A stretch of 64,000 bases of DNA from Xylocopa sonorina (lineage: Eukaryota; Arthropoda; Insecta; Hymenoptera; Apidae), in contig NC_135204.1 in assembly GCF_050948175.1 (NCBI RefSeq), forward strand, positions 735,473 to 799,472, read 5' to 3'. The notes below the pieces were generated by a model. It did not search any database. It saw nothing but the letters and a program-made list of their open reading frames with translations, and was not told the DNA's origin. Both the position numbers and the translations under genes were made by a program. Shown piece after piece: positions 48,536-57,080 of the stretch. Within the stretch, counting starts at the first letter, position 1; each line of letters opens with the position of its first letter.

Positions 48536-51500
48536 CCTGTTGCTTGGATCTATAGAATTCACATTCTTTTGTAGAGTAGAAGCAGATAATTATAATGCTT
48601 TTCATAGAAGATTACAGCTTACTTAATTCGAAACGTTGAAATAAGATGAGTCATGGCATTGTATGATGCATTAGTACTCTATTGTCTCGACATGTAGACA
48701 CTACGAAGGGCAATCCTGTTGCATGGAGCTGTAGAATTTACATTCTTATGAAGTTTTAAAGCAGATAAGCATGGAGCTATGCATAAGAGATTACAGCATT
48801 CTTACTTTAAAACGATGAAATGGGATGCGCCAGCGCATTGCATGGAGAATTCTAGCTCGATTGCTTTAACAGACATACACTACGGAGCGCCATGCCGTTG
48901 CATGGAATTATATAGTTCACATTCTATTGAAGACCTCTAACAGTTAAGCATAATGTTATGGATATATGATCACAGATTTTTTGCTTTGAAACGTTGAAAT
49001 GAGATGCGACATCGAGCTGAATGAAGTATTAGAAATGTCTTGCTGGGACACGTAGAGATCTGGAAACGATATTCTGTTGCAAGTAAGTATAGGATTCACA
49101 TCCTTCTAAGGTCTAGATGCAGACAAATGTAACATATTGCATAGAACATTGCAATTTACCATAAATCATTGAAATGACTTGCGACATCGTGTTGAATGAA
49201 GCAATAGAACTCTATTGCTTCGAAAAGTAGACATCTAAGAATGCAAATCCCTTGCAAGGAAGTGTAGAAATCACAGCCTTTTGACGTGTATATGCAGACA
49301 AGCATAACGAGATGTGTAGAGCATTTTTATCTACTTACATATTTCGAACTGTTGATATCAAATGCGATATCGCGTTTTATATAGCACTAGAAATCTATTG
49401 CTTCAATACGTGCACATCTAGAAACGCTACCTCCTGGCAAGATATTGTAGAATGTTTATACTGTTGACGTGTAGAAGCAGATAAACGTAACGCGTTTCAT
49501 TGAATATTACATCTCAACATGCTGCATTGAAATGAGATGCGACATCGATCTGAATAAAGTAATAGAACTTTATTGCTTCGACAAGTAGATATCTAAAAAC
49601 GCTATCCCCCTGCAAGTGAGTGTAGGGTTCACATTCGCTGGAAGTGTTGAAGAGTTAAACGTAACGCGCTGCATTGAATATTACATCTTACATTACATAT
49701 TGAAATGTGATGCGAGATCGCCATGAATGATGTATTAGAACTCTATTGCTTCGACACATTTACAACTAGAATCGCTATTCTCTTGTCAGGAAGTATGGAA
49801 ACCACACTTTTGGGGCGCAGAAGCAGATGAACATAACGCGATACAATGAATATTACATCATATCATGCGGCATTGTAATGAGTTGCGACATCGCATTGAA
49901 TGAAGTAAGAGAAATCTACTGCTTCTATGCGTAGATACCTAGAAACGCTGTACCGTTGGAAGAAATTGTGGGATCTATATACTTTTTGTATGCAGATACA
50001 CAAAGCGCGTTGCATTGAATACTATATGTTAAAGCGGAACAATGAAATGAGATGCGACATCGCGCGGAATCAGGTAACAGAACCCTGTTCTTTTTACACG
50101 TTGACATCTAGAAACGCTATTCTCTTGCGAGGAAGTGTAGCATCGCATTGTTTTGCAGTGTACAAGCAGATAAGCATAGTCTGATTTATAGGTCATTAAA
50201 ATCTACATACATACTTCCAACTCTTGATGTGAAATGCTATATCGCGTTTCATGAAGCATTAGAACTCCTTTGCCTCGATTCGTAGACATCTAGAAACACT
50301 GCTCCGTAGCAAGGAAGTGATGAATCCACTTTCATTTGAAGTGTAGACGAGGTATACATAACGCGTTGCATTGAGATTACATCTGATCATGTAACATAGA
50401 AATGAGATGCGATGTCGCGTTTTATGAAGCATTAGAACTCTATTGCTTCGATACGTAGACATCTGCAAACGCTATTTCCTAGCATGGAAGTGTCGCATTT
50501 ACATTCTATTGCAGTGAATACGAGTTATACATGACACTTCGCAATGAATATTATACCTTGTCATGAAACATAGAAATGAGATGCGATATCGCGATTGAGG
50601 ATGCATTAGAACACTATTGCTTCGATTCGCAGACATGTGGAACCGCTATTCACCAGCAAGGAAGTGTTGCATTTACATTCTTTTGAAGTGTAGACGAGGT
50701 ATGCATAACACTTCGCAACGAATATTGCATCTTCCCATGCAACATAGAAATGAGATGCGGTATTGCGTTTTAAGAAGCATAAGAACTCTATTGCTTCGAT
50801 ACGTAGACATCTGGAAATGCATTTCCTAGCAAGGAAGTGTGGCGTTTAATTTTATTTGTGGTGTAGACGAGGTATACATAACACTTCGCAATGAATATTA
50901 TATCTTATCACGAAACACTGAAATGAAATTCGATATCGCGTTTTAAAAAGCATTAGAACTCTATTGCTTCATTACGTAGACATCTGCAAACACAATTTCC
51001 TAGCAAGGAAGTGCGGCATTTACATTCTTTTAAACTGTAGACGAGGTATACATAACACTACGCAATGAATATTATACCTTATCATGAATCATAGAAATGA
51101 GAAGCGATATCGCGTTTTGAGGAGCACTAGAAGTCTGTTATGTCGATACGTAGACATTTGGAAACGCTATTTCCTAGCACGGAAGTGTCGCACTTACATT
51201 TATTTGAAGTGTAAACGAGGTGTACATAACACATCGCAATGAATATTATATCTTATGTTGGAATACAGAAATGAGATGCTATATCGCGCTTTTAGAAGCA
51301 TGAGAACCCTATTGCATCGATACGGAGATATCTGCAAACGCTATTTCCTAGCAAGGAAGTGTCGCATTGACATCCTTTTGAAGTGAATACGGGGTATACA
51401 TAACACTCCACAATGAGTATTATATCTTATCATGAAACATAGAAGTGAGATGCGATATCGCGTTTTAACAGGCATTAGTAGTCTATTGCTACGGTACGTA

Positions 51501-52006
51501 GACATCTGCAATCGCTATTTCCTAGCAAGGATGTGTCGCATTTACATTCATGTGAAGTGTAGGCGAGGAATACATAACACTTCGCAATGAATATTACATC
51601 TTATCATGAAACATAGAAATGAGATGCTATATCGCGCTTTTAGAAGCATTAGAACCCTATTGCATCGATACGGAGATATCTGCAAACGCTATTTCCTAGC
51701 AAGGAAGTGTCGCATTGACATCCTTTTGAAGTGAATACGGGGTATACATAACACTCCACAATGAGTATTATATCTTATCATGAAACATAGAAGTGAGATG
51801 CGATATCGCGTTTTAACAGGCATTAGTAGTCTATTGCTACGGTACGTAGACATCTGAAAACGCTATTCCCTTGCAAGGATGTGTCGTATTTACATTCATT
51901 TGACGTGAATACGAAGTAAACATGACACTTCGCAATGAATATTATATCTTATCATGAAACATAGAAATGAGATGCGATATCGCGTTTTAGGAAACATTAG
52001 AACTTT
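48536..52006 (+). repeat. Satellite A-B1-B2 gradient array, forward
   Basis: Form A to about 49000, intermediates to 49490, B1-type (ACGCGTTGCATTGA) to 50440, then B2 to the Gypsy insertion. Homogeneity increases left to right, and a 348 bp higher-order repeat appears near the right end. Confidence 0.9.
51271..51855 (+). repeat. Dimeric higher-order repeat, 348 bp
   Basis: Private variants (ATATCGCGCTTTTAGAAGCA, CATAACACTCCACAATGAGT, TCTATTGCTACGGTACG) occur at 51271-51507 and again 348 bp later at 51619-51855 with almost no difference, while adjacent monomers lack them. 348 is exactly two 174 bp monomers. Confidence 0.85.
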
Positions 52007-52363
52007 TGGGAAACCCGTGGTTGTGGTTGAATGATACTCAGAAGTATATAACAAAATAATTTATTTTAACCAAGATAGATTAAGAGTCAACGCTGGAGAC
52101 GCTAGGTACGTAGCTTCAAGCTCACTCTAAACACACTGGCTTGAGGGCTCCTTTCCCTCACATTTTATCTGCTTGTCACCCCCTCATTTCGATGCCGAAA
52201 AGGAGGGGGCACATTCGCAGAAATCATCCTCAACCCTCGAAGACGAAGAGAAAGTTTGGAGTCAAACATATGTTTAATGTCTCCAGTCTCTTCGCTTCGA
52301 GGGTTAAGTGTGCTCTTCCGCCCTGCGCCACAGGGTGCAAAGGCGACTACGGTGGTCGCCACA
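52007..52363 (-). mobile_element. 3' LTR of the CsRn1-type Gypsy
   Basis: 357 bp, TGTGGCGACC...GTTTCCCA on the minus strand. Differences from the 5' LTR are at 52095, 52137, 52213 and 52332 (partners 56812, 56854, 56930 and 57049), all transitions. AATAAA lies at 52060-52065 and a GATAAAA TATA-like box near 52160. A long hairpin occupies 52232-52305. Confidence 0.93.
52232..52305. other. LTR hairpin
   Basis: AACCCTCGAAGACGAAGAG at 52232-52250 pairs with CTCTTCGCTTCGAGGGTT at 52288-52305 with a single bulged base. The loop holds a second stem (TGGAG with CTCCA) and the palindrome AAACATATGTTT. The same structure is at 56949-57022 in the other LTR. Confidence 0.85.
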
Positions 52364-52374
52364 TCACCCCCTTA
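52364..52374 (-). other. Polypurine tract of the CsRn1-type Gypsy
   Basis: TAAGGGGGTGA on the minus strand, directly followed by the TG of the 3' LTR. Confidence 0.85.
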
Positions 52375-52803
52375 CCAGTGATAGCGCTAAGGGACAAAAG
52401 AAGAGAGAAAAAAAAAAGAAAGAAAAGAAATATGATACACGAGAAAAAAATAGTTCTACGACGTAAAAGAAAAATATGAGCGTACGAACCGTCACGCCAG
52501 TTCACGCTACGCTTATATCGCTAAGTGTCGTTTGAAGGATAGTTATCCTTAAAAAAAAAAAACTATTTCATATGCTAATACAATGGTATATAAGTATATA
52601 TCTACGACTTCGTTATAACACGGAACACATAGAGTTAAAGTAAAATGAAATGAACGCCATACAAAAAAAATACTTTCATTCCTAATATATTGTAATAAGG
52701 AAAAAAATTGAAGTTATAAGCCGACTTGTAGTCGCTCGGGAAATCTGACACGTCTACCGGATCGCGTCTTGTAGTCGGTCGTGGTAGTCGTGTCCTGGTC
52801 CTG
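52375..52803 (-). other. 3' untranslated region of the Gypsy element
   Basis: 429 bp between the pol stop and the polypurine tract. It is AT-rich, with a purine/A-rich stretch at 52390-52470 on the plus strand. No env-like frame is present, as expected for this clade. Confidence 0.8.
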
Positions 52804-55800
52804 TCACGTCGTCGGTGCGTTTTTGCGTTCGTCATTGTTCTGTGCGTTATTGTCATGTCGTTGTTCGGCATGTGGGTCGTCTTCATCGTCAGTCATTATG
52901 AAGGCGGGTTTCAAACGATCAACGGAAACCTTAACTTGTTTACCCTTGATCTCGAGAGTGAAAGTTTTGTCGCCACGTTGTACTACTCTGAAGGGCCCAT
53001 CGTAAGAGGGCTGTAAGGGACCTTTGACTGCGTCGTGGCGGAGAAAAACGTATGGCGACGTGGCGAGGTCCTTAAAAATAAAGGTTTTTCTCGTCCCATG
53101 ACGAGTAATGGCAGAAGGCCTTAATCTGCTGAAGTGTCCTCGTAATTTACGTACGAATTCCGAGGATGCTTCATTTCTGTTAGTTTCGAAAAGCTCGCCA
53201 GGCAGTCGCAGGCCGTTGCCATATAACATCTCCGCTGCCGACGCACTCAAGTCCTCCTTGTAAGCTGACCGAATACCGAGCAAAACAATAGGTAGAATTT
53301 CTACCCAGTCTTCGGTCTCGTGGCATTTTATTGCAGCCTTCAACTGACGATGAAAACGCTCCACCATGCCGTTTGCTTGCGGGTGGGAAGCTGTCGTTCG
53401 TAAGTGAGTAGCACCAATTGAACGTGCTAGCTCTTTAAATAAACCAGATTCGAATTGGCGTCCCTGGTCAGTGGTTATTCTCAAGGGAACGCCAAATCGA
53501 GAAATCCAAATATGTATAAGTCCCGTAGCGACAGTCTGTGCGTCAATGTCGGTAATGGGCATGACTTCCGGCCAGCGAGAGAAACGGTCGACACATGTCA
53601 AGCAATACCTATAACCCTTGGAAGAAGGTAAAGGCCCTACGATGTCGACGTGTACATGGTCAAATCGACCGGAATCTTTAAAATCGACCGTAGGGGTTGT
53701 AACGTGCCTGGTGACCTTCGCTCGCTGACACGGTATGCAATGCTTCGTCCATGTCCTGCAGTCTTTGTTCATAGACGGCCAGACGTAGCGATCGGCTACA
53801 AGTCGTACTCCCGGGTGGGCAAGACCGTGAAGGGCTTCAAAAACGGCCCGTCGCAAGGGTGCGGGTACATACGGCCTAATAGACGCGTTGGACGTGTCAC
53901 AATATAGTGCAGCATTGCACACGGGGAAATTAATTTTCTTTAAATCCAACGAATAGGGATTAGAAAGTAAAATATCCTTCAGCTCCTGATCCTGTTCCTG
54001 AGCTTGCTCGATAGTTTTGTAATCAGGGGCTGAAGTTAACGTTTCGATACGCGACAACACGTCTGCTACGTTATTATCCATACCTTTAACGTGCCGTATG
54101 TCAGTAGTAAACTGACTTATAAAATCCAAGTATCGAAATTGTCGTGGCGAACATTTTTCCAATTTTTGTCGAAATGCGAATGTTAGCGGCTTGTGATCAG
54201 TGTAGATTGTAAAATTTCGTCCTTCTACTAGATGTCTGAATCGCTTGATCGCGGCATAAATACTTAAAAGCTCGCGGTCATAAGCGCTGTATTTTCGCTG
54301 AGGTGCGGAAAGGGCTTTCGTGAAAAATGGCAATGGCTGCCACGCGTTATTCGCGAACTGTTGGAGGACTGCGCCGACAGCATAGTCGGACGCGTCCACC
54401 ATAATGTTTATTGGCGCACCTGGAATCGGATGCGCCAACATCGAGGCCTCGGCCAGACCCTTTTTTATACTATGGAAAGCCTTTTCCGCAGATTCAGTCC
54501 ATGGTACCGGCGCGTTGCCTTTTTTCGCGCCCTTTAAGAGATCGTTTAGGGGTTGAATGATCCGTGCGGCGCTCCGTATAAAACGACGGTAAAAATTTAC
54601 CATGCCTAGAAACTTCCGCAGAACTCTAATAGTTGCGGGCTTCGGGAAATTCGCGACGGCTTCTACCTTTTCGGGTAAAGGATTAATTCCGTCGCGGGTA
54701 ACGGTAAAGCCGAGGAATGTAATGTCCTCGACCCCGAAAACGCACTTAGCCGCGTTGATCACTATTCCATGTTCTGATAGGCGATTAAATAAAATTCGGA
54801 GATGTTCCTTATGCTCGGCTTCGTTTTCCGACGTAATAAGGAAATCATCAATGTACGCGAAGACGAAATCGAGTCCGCGAGTAATTTGGTCTACGAAGCG
54901 CTGGCAAGTTTGAGCCGCGTTCCGCAGACCGAACGGCATAAAAATAAATTCGAAAAGCCCAAAAGGGGTGGCTATAGCCGTTTTTTCTATGTCACCCGGC
55001 GCGACGGGTATCTGGTTATATGCGCGAACTAAGTCTATTTTGCTAAATATAGTCTTGCCGTGCAGGCTTTGCGCGAAATCCTCGATATGTGGAGGTGCAT
55101 ACCTGTCGGGTACTGTACGCGCGTTTAGGACCCGGTAGTCCCCACAAGGACGTATCGTGTTGCCGTCCTTCTTTGGCACCAGGTGCAGTGGTGATGCCCA
55201 GGGACTCTTCGAGGGCCGGATAACGCCTTGCCGGAGCAGCAGGTCAATTTCGGCCTTGGCTACTTGCATCCGATCCCGGGCGAGGCGACGTGGCTTGCTG
55301 TAGACAGGCGGTCCTGGCGTTGTCTCGATGTAATGTTGTATTGTCTGCTTAACCTCTTCGGGGCCAAAAACAGGTGGCCTGGTGAGGTTTGGGTATTCAG
55401 CCAAAAGTTTATGGTATGCTGAATCCCCCATAACAGTTTTCACCGAACCTGCACCACTGCGCACAGTTACACCACACGTATATAAGTTTGTGGTCTTGTC
55501 AATTAAACGTCTATTCCGCGGATCCACTAACAGGTTATAATATGCCAGGAAATCTACACCAATAATTGGTGTTTCGATGTCTGCCACTACGAAACGCCAC
55601 ACGAAATCACGGCGTAAAGAAAAATTTAATTTTAAGTCTGCTTGCGGTGGCTTTCCCTGCACTCGCGAACGCGGAAATACGCATAAATCTGCGCCGGTGT
55701 CTACTAAAAATCGGACGCGCGTGTCTCGGTCCGTTATGAAAATGCGGCGGGCCATGGGACCGTCAAGCTCAGCCGCGTTCACACCTGACGGTTTTACACG

Positions 55801-55830
55801 TTTCCCGGCTTCGGACCGGCCCATTTGCAT
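52804..55830 (-). CDS. pol: Gypsy Pol polyprotein (PR-RT-RNase H-IN)
   Basis: One open frame of 1,008 codons from the ATG at 55830, though translation probably enters by frameshift from gag (first pol residues then RVKPSGVNAA), not at this ATG. Protease: FLVDTGADLCVFP, active Asp near residue 44. RT about 195-375: FSKIDLVRAYNQ with its Asp near 265 and YIDD at 326-329. RNase H about 473-600: IMVDAS with Asp 479, IYTDHKPL, and NVADVLSR at 587-594. Integrase: zinc finger H668, H672, C698, C701; catalytic D729, D788 and E824, with the standard 35-residue gap; and a C-terminal basic domain with YDGPFRVVQRG. All catalytic residues are present and no stop interrupts the frame. The product would process Gag-Pol, copy the RNA and integrate the cDNA. 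Confidence 0.95.
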   Translation of the reverse strand: MQMGRSEAGKRVKPSGVNAAELDGPMARRIFITDRDTRVRFLVDTGADLCVFPRSRVQGKPPQADLKLNFSLRRDFVWRFVVADIETPIIGVDFLAYYNLLVDPRNRRLIDKTTNLYTCGVTVRSGAGSVKTVMGDSAYHKLLAEYPNLTRPPVFGPEEVKQTIQHYIETTPGPPVYSKPRRLARDRMQVAKAEIDLLLRQGVIRPSKSPWASPLHLVPKKDGNTIRPCGDYRVLNARTVPDRYAPPHIEDFAQSLHGKTIFSKIDLVRAYNQIPVAPGDIEKTAIATPFGLFEFIFMPFGLRNAAQTCQRFVDQITRGLDFVFAYIDDFLITSENEAEHKEHLRILFNRLSEHGIVINAAKCVFGVEDITFLGFTVTRDGINPLPEKVEAVANFPKPATIRVLRKFLGMVNFYRRFIRSAARIIQPLNDLLKGAKKGNAPVPWTESAEKAFHSIKKGLAEASMLAHPIPGAPINIMVDASDYAVGAVLQQFANNAWQPLPFFTKALSAPQRKYSAYDRELLSIYAAIKRFRHLVEGRNFTIYTDHKPLTFAFRQKLEKCSPRQFRYLDFISQFTTDIRHVKGMDNNVADVLSRIETLTSAPDYKTIEQAQEQDQELKDILLSNPYSLDLKKINFPVCNAALYCDTSNASIRPYVPAPLRRAVFEALHGLAHPGVRLVADRYVWPSMNKDCRTWTKHCIPCQRAKVTRHVTTPTVDFKDSGRFDHVHVDIVGPLPSSKGYRYCLTCVDRFSRWPEVMPITDIDAQTVATGLIHIWISRFGVPLRITTDQGRQFESGLFKELARSIGATHLRTTASHPQANGMVERFHRQLKAAIKCHETEDWVEILPIVLLGIRSAYKEDLSASAAEMLYGNGLRLPGELFETNRNEASSEFVRKLRGHFSRLRPSAITRHGTRKTFIFKDLATSPYVFLRHDAVKGPLQPSYDGPFRVVQRGDKTFTLEIKGKQVKVSVDRLKPAFIMTDDEDDPHAEQRHDNNAQNNDERKNAPTT
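55759..55806 (-). promoter_or_regulatory. -1 ribosomal frameshift signal at the gag-pol overlap
   Basis: On the minus strand the heptamer GGGAAAC (55806-55800) lies in gag phase as G GGA AAC, the X XXY YYZ pattern, two codons before the gag TAA (55796-55794). A 7-base spacer follows, then a stem ACCGTCA (55792-55786) pairing with TGACGGT (55765-55759) around a 20-base loop. Slippage by -1 continues as CGT GTA AAA, the observed pol frame. Pol is in the -1 frame relative to gag. Heptamer, spacer and stem all fit the established -1 mechanism; activity is inferred. Confidence 0.8.
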
Positions 55831-56615
55831 GGCGGGATGCAGCGGGCCGCACGCTCGGCATGCCGATAATGATACCAGCAGAGTGATTTCTGCTTGTCGC
55901 GGCTTTTGCTGCGAGGCCGATTTCCTCGCCTATCGCGAGAAACCGAGCGCCTTCGAGACCGTTCGCGATCATTTAACAACGCCTCTAACCGCGCACTCAT
56001 TTTGTTTAGTTCGTCGCGTAAGGTATCTATCTCCGACGATTGAGAGGTAGCAGCAACCCTTTCTCTTGCTACTGGAATTTCGTGGACCCGGTCCGCTATT
56101 TCTGCCAACTTAGCCCCGTCCTTGTCGGCTGTGGCGGCTAAGACCAACTGCATCTTCGTGGGGAGCCGGTTTTTCCACATCTCCACTAAGAATTCTTCAT
56201 TGACGGCGGAACCGACTAACTCCTTTAGCCGCCGCCAAAATTGTGTAGGCGTACGGTCGCCCATTTCTTCGGCCTCCAACAATTTTCGGACTCGGGTAGT
56301 ATCCGAGTCGGAAAGGCGTTTAATTAATTCGGCCTTGATTGTGTCATATTTCTTCGCGGCCGGTGGGTTGCAAATGATGTCATCTAATTCTTCAGCGTGT
56401 TTACCTTCCAATTGAGCCACAACGTACCCGAACTTCGTATCATCTTTGGTAATTCGCGCTATCGCGAATTGTGCCTCCAGCTGGTGGAAACAAAGGGCTA
56501 CCTTCCGGGGCCAAAAGGCGGGTACCTTAATCGGAGCTGCTGCGAGGTTAATTACCTCCCTACTTCCTTCCGCCAAGGAAGCGTCAACCATGGTGGAATT
56601 GAAGGCGTCCTCCAT
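55794..56615 (-). CDS. gag: Gypsy Gag protein with CHCC zinc knuckle
   Basis: 273 codons from the first ATG after the primer-binding site. The N-terminal half (IKVPAFWPRKVALCFHQLEA and later FWRRLKELVG, WKNRLP) matches the capsid-type region conserved in CsRn1-like Gag proteins. Residues about 193-217 form a short coiled coil, 218-243 are Arg/Ser-rich and suit RNA binding, and the C-terminus has C246, H249, C259 and C263 (CWYHYRHAERAARCIPPC). This is the CHCC order characteristic of the clade instead of the usual CCHC. It overlaps pol by 37 bp and carries the slippery heptamer at its 3' end. Expected role: particle assembly and RNA packaging. Confidence 0.93.
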   Translation of the reverse strand: MEDAFNSTMVDASLAEGSREVINLAAAPIKVPAFWPRKVALCFHQLEAQFAIARITKDDTKFGYVVAQLEGKHAEELDDIICNPPAAKKYDTIKAELIKRLSDSDTTRVRKLLEAEEMGDRTPTQFWRRLKELVGSAVNEEFLVEMWKNRLPTKMQLVLAATADKDGAKLAEIADRVHEIPVARERVAATSQSSEIDTLRDELNKMSARLEALLNDRERSRRRSVSRDRRGNRPRSKSRDKQKSLCWYHYRHAERAARCIPPCKWAGPKPGNV

Positions 56616-56723
56616 GTTAGTGTATATAATAATTTCACCGAATGTTCAAGAAAAAAAACTGATAACTACCACTCACTCACGCGTTCCCGTTTTTATATGT
56701 AAATCACGTCGGGGTCACCAATT
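56616..56723 (-). other. Gypsy leader between 5' LTR and gag
   Basis: A short leader of 108 bp holding the primer-binding site and no upstream ATG that would obviously compete with gag. Confidence 0.75.
56701..56720 (-). other. Primer-binding site, tRNA-Trp
   Basis: TGGTGACCCCGACGTGATTT on the minus strand, three bases inside the 5' LTR end. The plus strand reads as the 3' end of eukaryotic tRNA-Trp including CCA (TCACGTCGGGGTCACCA). tRNA-Trp priming is a published trait of the CsRn1 clade. This is not a tRNA gene. Confidence 0.85.
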
Positions 56724-57080
56724 TGGGAAACCCGTGGTTGTGGTTGAATGATACTCAGAAGTATATAACAAAATAATTTATTTTAACCAAGATAGATTAA
56801 GAGTCAACGCTAGAGACGCTAGGTACGTAGCTTCAAGCTCACTCTAAACACACCGGCTTGAGGGCTCCTTTCCCTCACATTTTATCTGCTTGTCACCCCC
56901 TCATTTCGATGCCGAAAAGGAGGGGGCACGTTCGCAGAAATCATCCTCAACCCTCGAAGACGAAGAGAAAGTTTGGAGTCAAACATATGTTTAATGTCTC
57001 CAGTCTCTTCGCTTCGAGGGTTAAGTGTGCTCTTCCGCCCTGCGCCACGGGGTGCAAAGGCGACTACGGTGGTCGCCACA
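56724..57080 (-). mobile_element. 5' LTR of the CsRn1-type Gypsy
   Basis: 357 bp, TG...CA, 98.9% identical to 52007-52363 (four transitions). It would carry the element's promoter on the minus strand. The right flank is satellite at ATATCTTACCATG. Confidence 0.93.

Larger units (their letters stand above)
52007..57080 (-). mobile_element. Complete Gypsy retrotransposon, CsRn1 clade
   Basis: A 5,074 bp element on the minus strand: 5' LTR (56724-57080), tRNA-Trp primer-binding site, gag, pol in the -1 frame, 3' untranslated part, polypurine tract and 3' LTR (52007-52363). The CHCC Gag knuckle and tRNA-Trp primer are known features of the CsRn1 clade. Both frames are open. The LTRs differ at 4 of 357 positions, so insertion was recent. 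It lies in the B2 core but has no matching target-site duplication. Confidence 0.9.

Noticed and set aside
56701..56720. Sequence identical to the 3' end of tRNA-Trp
   Set aside because: Only the last 20 or so bases match and they sit just inside an LTR; it is the primer-binding site, not a tRNA gene.
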